This document shows, piece by piece, positions 1 to 5,460 of a stretch of DNA of 12,066 nt (positions are counted from its first letter, which is position 1; each line of letters starts with the position of its first letter). Both the position numbers and the translations under genes were made by a program. This stretch comes from Candidatus Caccousia avistercoris (GTDB lineage Bacteria > Bacillota > Clostridia > Oscillospirales > Acutalibacteraceae): the NCBI GenBank assembly GCA_018715025.1, contig DVMK01000018.1, positions 1-12,066 on the forward strand, written 5' to 3'. Below the pieces are notes generated by a model that was given only the letters and a program-made list of their open reading frames with translations, did no database searches and was not told the origin of the DNA.

Positions 1-13
1 GCGGCCCTTTCCC

Positions 14-271
14 TTATTTTTTGAACGCAGAGAAAAACCCCTTCTTCTCATAGGGCTCGCTTCTTACCGAAAGCACCCTGTAGCCGGTGGCGTTCACGGC
101 GGCCCGCAGGGCTTCCTCGTCAAGGGGAGCCTCTGACACCACCACGGTTTCTCCCCTGGCGTGGGAGGAAGAAACCTTCCTCCCCGGGAAGGCCTTCCGT
201 ACCGCATCGTTCACATGGGACTCGCACATCCCGCACATCATGCCGTCTACTGAAAGCGTGTATTTTACCAT
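14..271 (-). CDS. HMA-domain metal-binding protein (copper-chaperone-like)
   Basis: An 85-residue cytosolic protein made almost entirely of one heavy-metal-associated (HMA) domain. Residues 10-16 read GMMCGMC, giving the CxxC pair Cys13/Cys16 that binds a soft metal ion such as Cu(I) in this family, in the usual loop after the first beta strand. The tail after about residue 74 is basic (EKKGFFSAFKK). Small HMA proteins usually pass metal to a P-type ATPase or sit beside metal-uptake genes; no partner is inside the window, but transcription runs off its left edge, so one may lie there. The ATG is preceded 8 bases upstream by a strong Shine-Dalgarno AAGGAGG, which fixes the start. Promoter, palindrome and leader hairpin upstream (listed separately) suggest regulated expression. 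The fold is clear; the metal (Cu, Zn or other) and the partner are inference. Confidence 0.88.
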   Translation of the reverse strand: MVKYTLSVDGMMCGMCESHVNDAVRKAFPGRKVSSSHARGETVVVSEAPLDEEALRAAVNATGYRVLSVRSEPYEKKGFFSAFKK

Positions 272-278
272 GCCGCGT

Positions 279-285
279 TCCTCCT
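279..285 (-). promoter_or_regulatory. Ribosome binding site of the HMA gene
   Basis: On the minus strand the sequence reads AAGGAGG, then 8 bases, then ATG at 271. It is a near-perfect Shine-Dalgarno. The leader hairpin at 290-314 ends only four bases upstream, so folding there could affect ribosome access. Confidence 0.85.
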
Positions 286-289
286 TGCC

Positions 290-314
290 AGCTTCCCCGC
301 TTTGCGGGAAAGCT
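290..314 (-). promoter_or_regulatory. 5'-leader hairpin of the HMA gene
   Basis: Arms 290-300 and 304-314 form an 11-bp stem with a three-base loop. At 295/309 the plus strand would give a C/A mismatch, but the minus-strand RNA gives a G-U wobble, so the stem is fully paired only in the transcript of the HMA gene. No U run follows, so it is not a terminator. It lies within the first 40 or so bases of the predicted mRNA, just before the ribosome site. A role in mRNA stability or translation control is inference. Confidence 0.6.
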
Positions 315-338
315 ATAGTTAGTTATTGCTAACTATAG
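313..338. promoter_or_regulatory. Perfect palindrome, probable repressor operator
   Basis: CTATAGTTAG (313-322), six bases, then its exact reverse complement CTAACTATAG (329-338). The right arm overlaps the last two bases of the -10 box of the minus-strand promoter, and the repeat covers the predicted start of transcription near 330, a standard place for a repressor to act. The GTTAG/CTAAC half-sites recall DtxR/IdeR-type metal-repressor boxes, but the 6-base gap is wider than the classical DtxR box, so the regulator family is uncertain. A metal-responsive repressor would fit the downstream metal-binding gene. Confidence 0.7.
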
Positions 339-365
339 TATAGCACGATTTCCGCCGCCCGTCAA
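337..365 (-). promoter_or_regulatory. Sigma-A promoter of the HMA gene
   Basis: On the minus strand, -35 TTGACG (365-360), a 17-base spacer, and -10 TATACT (342-337). Each box has five of six consensus bases and the spacing is ideal. The predicted start near 330 gives a leader of about 60 bases before the ATG at 271. Confidence 0.82.
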
Positions 366-648
366 TTTCCTGGCCGCTCTGCTTTCGGGCAAGCGGCGGC
401 AGGCTGAAGAGGTGTTCCCCACCCTGTGGGAGAAAGAAAATCCGTGTCAGGTCTATATTATGAGTATAGTCAAAACTAAAACAGCGGAATACGCCAACCG
501 GAAGGGGCTTGCGGGAACTGGCCGCAGGGGCTGAACGCGAAATAACCGGCGGCGTAAGAAAGAGAAGCTGATGCCAAATTCTCCGCCGAGCCGGCGGAAA
601 TCTTCCGTTTTCCCCGAAAAGCGTTTTCCAGGCAAAAATTTTCCCCTG
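366..648. other. Intergenic stretch with no assignable gene
   Basis: I see no convincing coding sequence here: the open frames lack a good ribosome site and a recognisable protein. Small symmetric elements are present: a 7-bp hairpin with a three-base loop at 582-598, CTATA/TATAG arms at 453-469, and a 5-bp stem at 418-430. None has a T run that would make it a terminator. The segment separates the promoters of two divergently transcribed genes. Confidence 0.5.
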
Positions 649-654
649 TTTTTC

Positions 655-683
655 TTGAAGAAAAAGGAGGGATATGGTATACT
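655..683 (+). promoter_or_regulatory. Extended -10 sigma-A promoter of miaB
   Basis: TTGAAG (655-660), a 17-base spacer, and TATACT (678-683) preceded by TATGG, an extended -10 (TRTGn) typical of strong Gram-positive promoters. Transcription would start near 690. That rules out the TTG at 689 as the miaB start and leaves a leader of about 120 bases. The -35 box lies inside the palindrome TTTTTCTTGAAGAAAAA (649-665). Confidence 0.82.
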
Positions 684-737
684 AAACCTTGTTTGGGCGG
701 CGGTTTCCGTCCGGCCAAGGCGTAACAGCAGACAGCG

Positions 738-769
738 AAAAGCGCCGCTTGGCCCAGCGGGCCTTTTTT
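738..769 (+). terminator. Terminator-like hairpin in the miaB leader
   Basis: The minimal fold is GGCCC (751-755), loop AGC, GGGCC (759-763), then six T (764-769). A larger alternative pairs 742-749 with 756-762 around one bulged base, with an A run before and the T run after, which also resembles an intrinsic terminator. It lies about 80 bases after the predicted start and 43 before miaB, so it would act on miaB's own transcript or end a short leader RNA. Confidence 0.45.
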
Positions 770-797
770 CTTGCTGGGACTTATTTTTATGATAGAT

Positions 798-802
798 GGA
801 GG
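798..802 (+). promoter_or_regulatory. Ribosome binding site deciding the miaB start
   Basis: GGAGG nine bases before TTG at 812. The ATGs at 789 and 796 are out of frame with MiaB. This site and the promoter position together select TTG 812 as the start. Confidence 0.7.
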
Positions 803-811
803 AATCGCCCT

Positions 812-2251
812 TTGCAGGAAAAAGAGCTTGCCGCCCGTCCCAATGGGGATTTGATTGACGAAATTGCACAGATTATGAAGGTGCGCGCCCGCGGGGAGCG
901 GCCCATGGCCTATGTTCACTCCTACGGCTGCCAGCAGAATGTGGCGGACGGGGAAAAAATCGAAGGCTTTTTGGAGCAGATGGGCTTCGGCTTCACCCAG
1001 GAGCCGGAGGATGCCGACTTCATTCTGTTCAACACCTGCGCCGTGCGGGAGCACGCGGAGGACCGGGTTTTCGGCAATGTGGGCGCGCTGAAGAATGTGA
1101 AGCGCCGCCACCCCTCTGTCATTGTGGCCCTGTGCGGCTGCATGATGGAGCAGGAGCACGTGGCTGAGCGCATCCGGAAAAGCTACCCCTTTGTGAACCT
1201 GGTGTTCGGCACCCATGTCATCCACCGGTTTCCCCAGCTTCTGCTGGACGTGCTGGTGAACGGGCGGCGGGTGTTTTCCCGCGGGGACGAAAGCGAGGAC
1301 AAAACCATTGTGGAGGGCCTGCCCATTCACCGCGAGGGCAGGGTGAAGGCCTGGGTCACGGTGATGTACGGCTGCAATAATTTTTGCTCCTACTGCATTG
1401 TGCCCTACGTGCGCGGCCGGGAGCGCAGCCGCGCCCCCGAGGCGATTCTGGAGGAATTCCAGGGCCTGGTGCAGGCTGGCTACAAGGATATTACTCTGCT
1501 GGGGCAGAACGTAAATTCTTACGGAAAAACGCTGGAAACGCCCGTCTCCTTTGCAGAGCTTCTCCGCCGGCTTGACAGCGTACCCGGCGACTACCGGCTG
1601 CGCTTCATGACCTCGCACCCCAAGGACGCCACCCATGAGCTCATCGACGTCATCGCCGGGGGGACGCACATCAGCCATCATCTGCACCTGCCCTTCCAGT
1701 CCGGAAACGACCGGATCCTGCGGGAGATGAACCGGCACTACGACCGTGCGAAATATCTGGACCTCATCCGCTACGTGAAAGAGAAAATCCCGGACGTGTC
1801 CCTCACCTCCGACGTGATCGTGGGCTTCCCGGGGGAGACGTACGAGGAATTTCAGGACACGCTTTCTCTGATTCGGGAGGTAGAGTTCACCTCTCTGTTC
1901 ACCTTTCTCTATTCCCCCCGCAGGGGAACCAGGGCCGCCGCCATGGAGGATCCGATCCCCGCGGCGGAAAAATCGCGCTGGTTCCAGGAGCTTTGCGCCG
2001 CCCAGGAGGAGATTGCCGCCCGGCGCTGCCGTGCTGCGGTGGGAACCTGCCAGCGGGTGCTGGTGGAGGAGGAGGGCCGGAAAGAGGGCTTCCTCTCCGG
2101 CCGGACAGACGGGAACGTGATGGTGGATTTCCCCGGCCCGGCTTCCCTGGTGGGGCAGTTCGCCCAGGTGGAGATTACCGGCGCCAGAAATTGGATTTTA
2201 TCCGGCAGGCTTGCCGGGGCTGGAACAGACCAGACAGAAATTGAAAATTAA
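812..2251 (+). CDS. miaB: tRNA-2-methylthio-N6-dimethylallyladenosine synthase MiaB
   Basis: Radical-SAM methylthiotransferase that converts i6A37 of tRNA to ms2i6A37 in the cytosol, using two 4Fe-4S clusters and S-adenosylmethionine. With a TTG start at 812 the protein has 479 residues. The N-terminal UPF0004 domain has its three cluster cysteines at Cys40 (SYGCQQN), Cys76 (NTCAVREHA) and Cys110 (CGCMM). The radical-SAM CxxxCxxC is Cys188, Cys192 and Cys195 (GCNNFCSYC), followed by the family motif VPYVRGRERSR. A TRAM RNA-binding domain fills roughly the last 70 residues. The frame is open upstream to a TTG at 689, but the promoter and GGAGG favour 812. A YlbF-family gene follows after 21 bases, and miaA, the enzyme of the preceding step, lies about 5 kb downstream. 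The identification is firm; the exact start is likely but not certain. Confidence 0.96.
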   Translation: MQEKELAARPNGDLIDEIAQIMKVRARGERPMAYVHSYGCQQNVADGEKIEGFLEQMGFGFTQEPEDADFILFNTCAVREHAEDRVFGNVGALKNVKRRHPSVIVALCGCMMEQEHVAERIRKSYPFVNLVFGTHVIHRFPQLLLDVLVNGRRVFSRGDESEDKTIVEGLPIHREGRVKAWVTVMYGCNNFCSYCIVPYVRGRERSRAPEAILEEFQGLVQAGYKDITLLGQNVNSYGKTLETPVSFAELLRRLDSVPGDYRLRFMTSHPKDATHELIDVIAGGTHISHHLHLPFQSGNDRILREMNRHYDRAKYLDLIRYVKEKIPDVSLTSDVIVGFPGETYEEFQDTLSLIREVEFTSLFTFLYSPRRGTRAAAMEDPIPAAEKSRWFQELCAAQEEIAARRCRAAVGTCQRVLVEEEGRKEGFLSGRTDGNVMVDFPGPASLVGQFAQVEITGARNWILSGRLAGAGTDQTEIEN

Positions 2252-2272
2252 AAAAATAATGGAGGTTTTCCC

Positions 2273-2689
2273 ATGGAAGAAATGGATATTATTGAATTGA
2301 CCCGCGAAATCGGCCGCCAGCTGCAGAAGGACGAGCGTTACCTGGCGATGCGCGCCGCCAGCGAGGCCTGCGACGGGGACGCCGTCCTGCAGAATCTGAT
2401 CGGCGACTTCAACCTGAAGCGCATGGCCATCAACAACGAGGCCAACAAAGAGGTGCGGGACGACGCCAAGCTGCAAGAGCTGAACAACGAGCTGCGCCTG
2501 GTGTACGGCGAGATTATGCAGAACGGCAACATGCTGGCCTACAACGCGGCCAAGCAGGAGCTGGACGCCCTGCTGAACCGGGTCAGCTCCATCATCAGCC
2601 AGTGCGCGGACGGCGGCGACCCGGACACCGTGGACTATGAGGAGCACAGCTGCAGCGGAAACTGCGGTTCCTGCGGCGGCTGCGGCTGA
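2273..2689 (+). CDS. YlbF/YmcA-family protein with cysteine-rich tail
   Basis: A 138-residue, mainly helical cytosolic protein of the Com_YlbF family. By position (after miaB, before mutS) it matches Bacillus subtilis YmcA (RicA), which with YlbF and YaaT forms a complex that carries 4Fe-4S clusters and promotes RNase Y-dependent mRNA maturation, sporulation and competence. The charged helical part spans about residues 1-110. The tail ends in CSGNCGSCGGCG, with Cys127, Cys131, Cys134 and Cys137, plus Cys111 upstream; such a cluster could bind iron-sulphur or another metal. The ATG has GGAGG seven bases upstream. It follows miaB by 21 bases, so it is probably cotranscribed, and an intrinsic terminator lies just downstream. 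Family membership is confident; whether it corresponds to YmcA or YlbF, and that it acts with RNase Y here, are inference. Confidence 0.85.
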   Translation: MEEMDIIELTREIGRQLQKDERYLAMRAASEACDGDAVLQNLIGDFNLKRMAINNEANKEVRDDAKLQELNNELRLVYGEIMQNGNMLAYNAAKQELDALLNRVSSIISQCADGGDPDTVDYEEHSCSGNCGSCGGCG

Positions 2690-2709
2690 ACCGGTGCGCA
2701 TGTGCCGGT
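2690..2709 (+). repeat. Small inverted repeat after the YlbF-family stop codon
   Basis: ACCGG (2690-2694) and CCGGT (2705-2709) are the arms of an 8-bp stem (two G-U or U-G pairs) with a GCAT loop, starting at the base after the stop codon. Only A residues follow, so it is not a terminator by itself. It may protect the mRNA 3' end ahead of the true terminator. Confidence 0.4.
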
Positions 2710-2730
2710 AAAAAGGGAAGCAACACCGGA

Positions 2731-2768
2731 GCATGCGGAAGGGGTTCTGCCCCTTTCGCATGCTTTTT
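2731..2768 (+). terminator. Intrinsic terminator after the YlbF-family gene
   Basis: Arms 2731-2744 and 2750-2763 form a 14-bp stem, GCATGCGGAAGGGG against CCCCTTTCGCATGC, with one G-U pair and a five-base loop, followed by five T. The wobble pair and the T run both fit plus-strand transcription. It closes the miaB transcript before mutS. Confidence 0.92.
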
Positions 2769-2810
2769 CCATAAGAGAGATCCATTTCAAGCGGGCTTGG
2801 AGGCAACGAC

Positions 2811-5432
2811 ATGGCTAACCTTTCTCCCATGATGCAGCAGTATTTTGAAATCAAGGAAAAGAACCCGGGCACGATCCTGTTTTTTCGCCTGGGGGATTTT
2901 TACGAGATGTTTTTCGACGACGCCAAGCTGGTTTCCCAAGAGCTTGAGCTGACCCTCACCGGCCGGGACTGCGGCCAGGAAGAGCGGGCCCCCATGTGCG
3001 GGGTGCCCTTCCACAGCGCAGAAAGCTACATTGCCCGTCTGGTACAGAAGGGCTACAAGGTGGCCATCTGCGAGCAGCTGGAGGATCCGGCCCTGGCCAA
3101 AGGCCTGGTGAAGCGGGACATCATCCGCGTCATCACCCCCGGCACCGTGCTGGAAAGCAGCATGCTGGACGAGACGAAGAACAACTATATCTGCTCCCTC
3201 TGTGAGGGGGAGGGGCAGGCGGGCTGCTGCTTTGCAGATATTTCCACCGGCGAGCTTTTCGTCTCTGTCCTGAAGGGGCAGGATCTGAGCGCCCAGCTGA
3301 TCAACGAGCTTTCCCGCTTTTCGCCTCGGGAAATTCTGCTGCATCCGGCCCTGCTGGACAGAAAAGAGCTGCCGCCCTTTATTCGTGACAGGCTTTCCGC
3401 CAGCCTGGAGCTTCTGCCGGAGGAGGAATACAGCCTGCCTGGGGCGGAAGCGGCCGTGCAGGCCCAGTTCGGCGGCCAAACCCTGGAAGAGCTTGGCCTG
3501 GCAGACAAGCCCCTGGCCACCGCCGCCCTGGGGGCCCTTCTGGGCTACCTGAAGCGCACCCAGCGCACCGGCCTGGAACGGCTCAGCCAGATCCGCCTGT
3601 ACAACGAGGCCCAGTACATGCATCTGGACCTGAACGCCCGGCGGAACCTGGAGCTTTTGGAGACGCTGCGCACCAAAGAGAAGAAGGGCTCTCTGCTCTG
3701 GGTGCTGGACAAAACCCGCACCGCTATGGGGAAGCGGCTCATCCGCGCCTGGATCGAGCAGCCTCTGCTGAGCCCGGCCCAGATTGTGCGCCGGCAGAAC
3801 GCGGTGGAAGAGCTGGTGGACAGCGCCGCCCTGCGGGACGACGCCGCAGAGGGGCTTTCCGGCATCCACGACCTGGAACGGCTCATGAGCCGTATTGTGT
3901 ACGGCTCCTCCAACGCCAGAGAGCTTCGCTCCCTTTCCGCGGCCCTTTCCCGGCTTCCGGCGGTGAAAAAAGCGCTGGAAGGGGTTCGTTCCGCCCTGCT
4001 CACCTCCCTGCGGGAGGAGATCGATCCTCTTGAGGACGTGTGCGCCCTCATTCAGAATGCCATTGTGGAGGATCCGCCCTTTTCCGTGCGGGAGGGCGGG
4101 CTCATTCAGCCCGGCTACAGCCAGGAGCTGGACGAGCTGAAGGGCGACATGACCGACGGCCGGGGAATCGTGGCCCAGATTGAGGCAAAGGAGCGGGAGC
4201 GCACCGGGATCCCGAAGCTGAAGGTGGGGTACAACCGGGTGTTCGGCTATTACATAGAAATCAGCAACTCCTACCGGGACCAGGCCCCGCCGGAGTACAT
4301 CCGCAAGCAGACCCTCACCAACTGCGAACGGTACATTACGCCGGAGCTGAAAGAGCTGGAAGGGCGCATCCTGGGGGCCCACGAGCGCTCTGTTCAGCTG
4401 GAGTACACCCTGTTTGATCAGGTGCGGAAAAAAACGGCGGGGGAGCTGGCCCGCATACAGCGCACGGCGGCGGCGGTGGCGCAGCTGGACGTGCTTCTGT
4501 CCTTCGCGCAGGTGTCGGCGGCCCAGGGCTATGTGCGGCCCGTCATCAGCCTGGACGGGCGCATCGCGATCCGGGAGGGCCGCCACCCGGTGGTGGAAAA
4601 GCTGCTGGACGCGCCCTTTGTGCCCAACGACGTGACGCTTGACAAGGGGGAAAACCGGGTAGCCATCATCACCGGCCCCAATATGGCGGGAAAATCCACC
4701 TATATGCGGCAGATTGCCCTCATTGTCATCATGGCCCAGATCGGCTGCTTCGTGCCCGCCGCCTCGGCGGAGATTGGCATCACCGACAGCATCTTCACCC
4801 GGGTGGGCGCTTCCGACGACCTGGCCTCCGGCCAGTCCACCTTCATGGTGGAAATGAGCGAGGTGGCGGAAATTTTGCGGAACGCCACGGCAGACAGCCT
4901 GCTGGTGTTGGATGAGATTGGCCGGGGCACCTCTACCTTTGACGGCATGAGCATCGCCCGGGCGGTGCTGGAATATGTGGCGGACAAAAAGCAGCTGGGG
5001 GCCAAGGCCCTGTTCGCCACCCACTACCACGAGCTCACCGAGCTGGAAAGCCTGGTGGAGGGCGTGAAGAATTACAACATTGCGGTGAAGAAGCGGGGGG
5101 ACGACATCACCTTCCTGCGGCGGATTGTGCGGGGCGGGGCGGACGACAGCTTCGGCATTGAGGTGGCCAAGCTGGCCGGCGTGCCCAACAAGATCATCCA
5201 CCGGGCCAAGCAGATTTTGGCCGAGCTGGAAAAGGGCCAGGAGGTCACCATGCCCAGGGCCAGGGGGAAGGCCGCCCTTCCCCAGGAAGGGGAAAGCCAG
5301 CAGCTTTCCCTGACGCCCCAGAACGAGCAGGAGGTGCTGGACCGCCTTCGCAGCCTGGACGTGAACACCCTTACGCCCATTGAGTGCATGACGGCCCTGT
5401 TCGAGCTCTGCACCCTGGCAAAGAAGCAGTGA
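2811..5432 (+). CDS. mutS: DNA mismatch repair protein MutS
   Basis: Mismatch-recognition ATPase, 873 residues, normal for MutS1. The N-terminal clamp has the mismatch-probing Phe-x-Glu (Phe30-Tyr31-Glu32 in GDFYEMF). Connector, core lever and clamp domains follow, then the ABC ATPase: Walker A GPNMAGKST at 622-630, Walker B/signature LDEIGRGTSTFDG with Asp701-Glu702, and the H-loop THYHE with His738. Near the C-terminus QQLSLT (830-835) resembles the sliding-clamp-binding motif of Gram-positive MutS. ATG is preceded by GGAGG with a seven-base gap. mutL starts 28 bases after the stop, so the two are probably cotranscribed. The start lies only 43 bases past a strong terminator and I see no good promoter in the gap, so mutS may rely on read-through or a weak promoter. 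Long antisense frames over the gene are codon-bias shadows. Confidence 0.98.
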   Translation: MANLSPMMQQYFEIKEKNPGTILFFRLGDFYEMFFDDAKLVSQELELTLTGRDCGQEERAPMCGVPFHSAESYIARLVQKGYKVAICEQLEDPALAKGLVKRDIIRVITPGTVLESSMLDETKNNYICSLCEGEGQAGCCFADISTGELFVSVLKGQDLSAQLINELSRFSPREILLHPALLDRKELPPFIRDRLSASLELLPEEEYSLPGAEAAVQAQFGGQTLEELGLADKPLATAALGALLGYLKRTQRTGLERLSQIRLYNEAQYMHLDLNARRNLELLETLRTKEKKGSLLWVLDKTRTAMGKRLIRAWIEQPLLSPAQIVRRQNAVEELVDSAALRDDAAEGLSGIHDLERLMSRIVYGSSNARELRSLSAALSRLPAVKKALEGVRSALLTSLREEIDPLEDVCALIQNAIVEDPPFSVREGGLIQPGYSQELDELKGDMTDGRGIVAQIEAKERERTGIPKLKVGYNRVFGYYIEISNSYRDQAPPEYIRKQTLTNCERYITPELKELEGRILGAHERSVQLEYTLFDQVRKKTAGELARIQRTAAAVAQLDVLLSFAQVSAAQGYVRPVISLDGRIAIREGRHPVVEKLLDAPFVPNDVTLDKGENRVAIITGPNMAGKSTYMRQIALIVIMAQIGCFVPAASAEIGITDSIFTRVGASDDLASGQSTFMVEMSEVAEILRNATADSLLVLDEIGRGTSTFDGMSIARAVLEYVADKKQLGAKALFATHYHELTELESLVEGVKNYNIAVKKRGDDITFLRRIVRGGADDSFGIEVAKLAGVPNKIIHRAKQILAELEKGQEVTMPRARGKAALPQEGESQQLSLTPQNEQEVLDRLRSLDVNTLTPIECMTALFELCTLAKKQ

Positions 5433-5460
5433 CGGCCCCGGCCGCCGGAAAGGAGTACCC

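Larger units (their letters stand above)
690..811 (+). promoter_or_regulatory. Structured miaB leader, possible attenuator
   Basis: The RNA from the promoter upstream can fold into several helices. P1 pairs 695-700 with 707-712 (6 bp, one G-U). A longer helix pairs GGCCAAGGCG (713-722) with CGCC (743-746) and TTGGCC (749-754) around a two-base bulge. A terminator-like hairpin uses 751-763, and CCCAGC (753-758) can instead pair with GCTGGG (773-778). Segment 751-758 therefore has three mutually exclusive partners, one of which makes a terminator, an arrangement resembling an attenuator. The helices are visible in the sequence; regulation is inference, and I do not recognise a known riboswitch or T-box. 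Confidence 0.45.

Noticed and set aside
453..469. CTATA-N7-TATAG arms as a second operator or promoter
   Set aside because: Arms are only five bases, and neither strand shows -35 and -10 boxes at proper spacing. The resemblance to the operator at 313-338 is limited to CTATA.
582..598. 7-bp hairpin with AGC loop as a terminator
   Set aside because: No T run follows on either strand, and no gene ends nearby.
689..811. N-terminal extension of MiaB from TTG 689
   Set aside because: The predicted transcription start is at about 690, the extension has no MiaB-like sequence, and it runs through the leader hairpins. TTG 812 with GGAGG nine bases upstream fits better.
789..854. 21-codon ORF starting ATG 789 and overlapping the miaB start
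   Set aside because: No Shine-Dalgarno precedes it and the peptide has no notable features. The GGAGG lies inside it and serves TTG 812.
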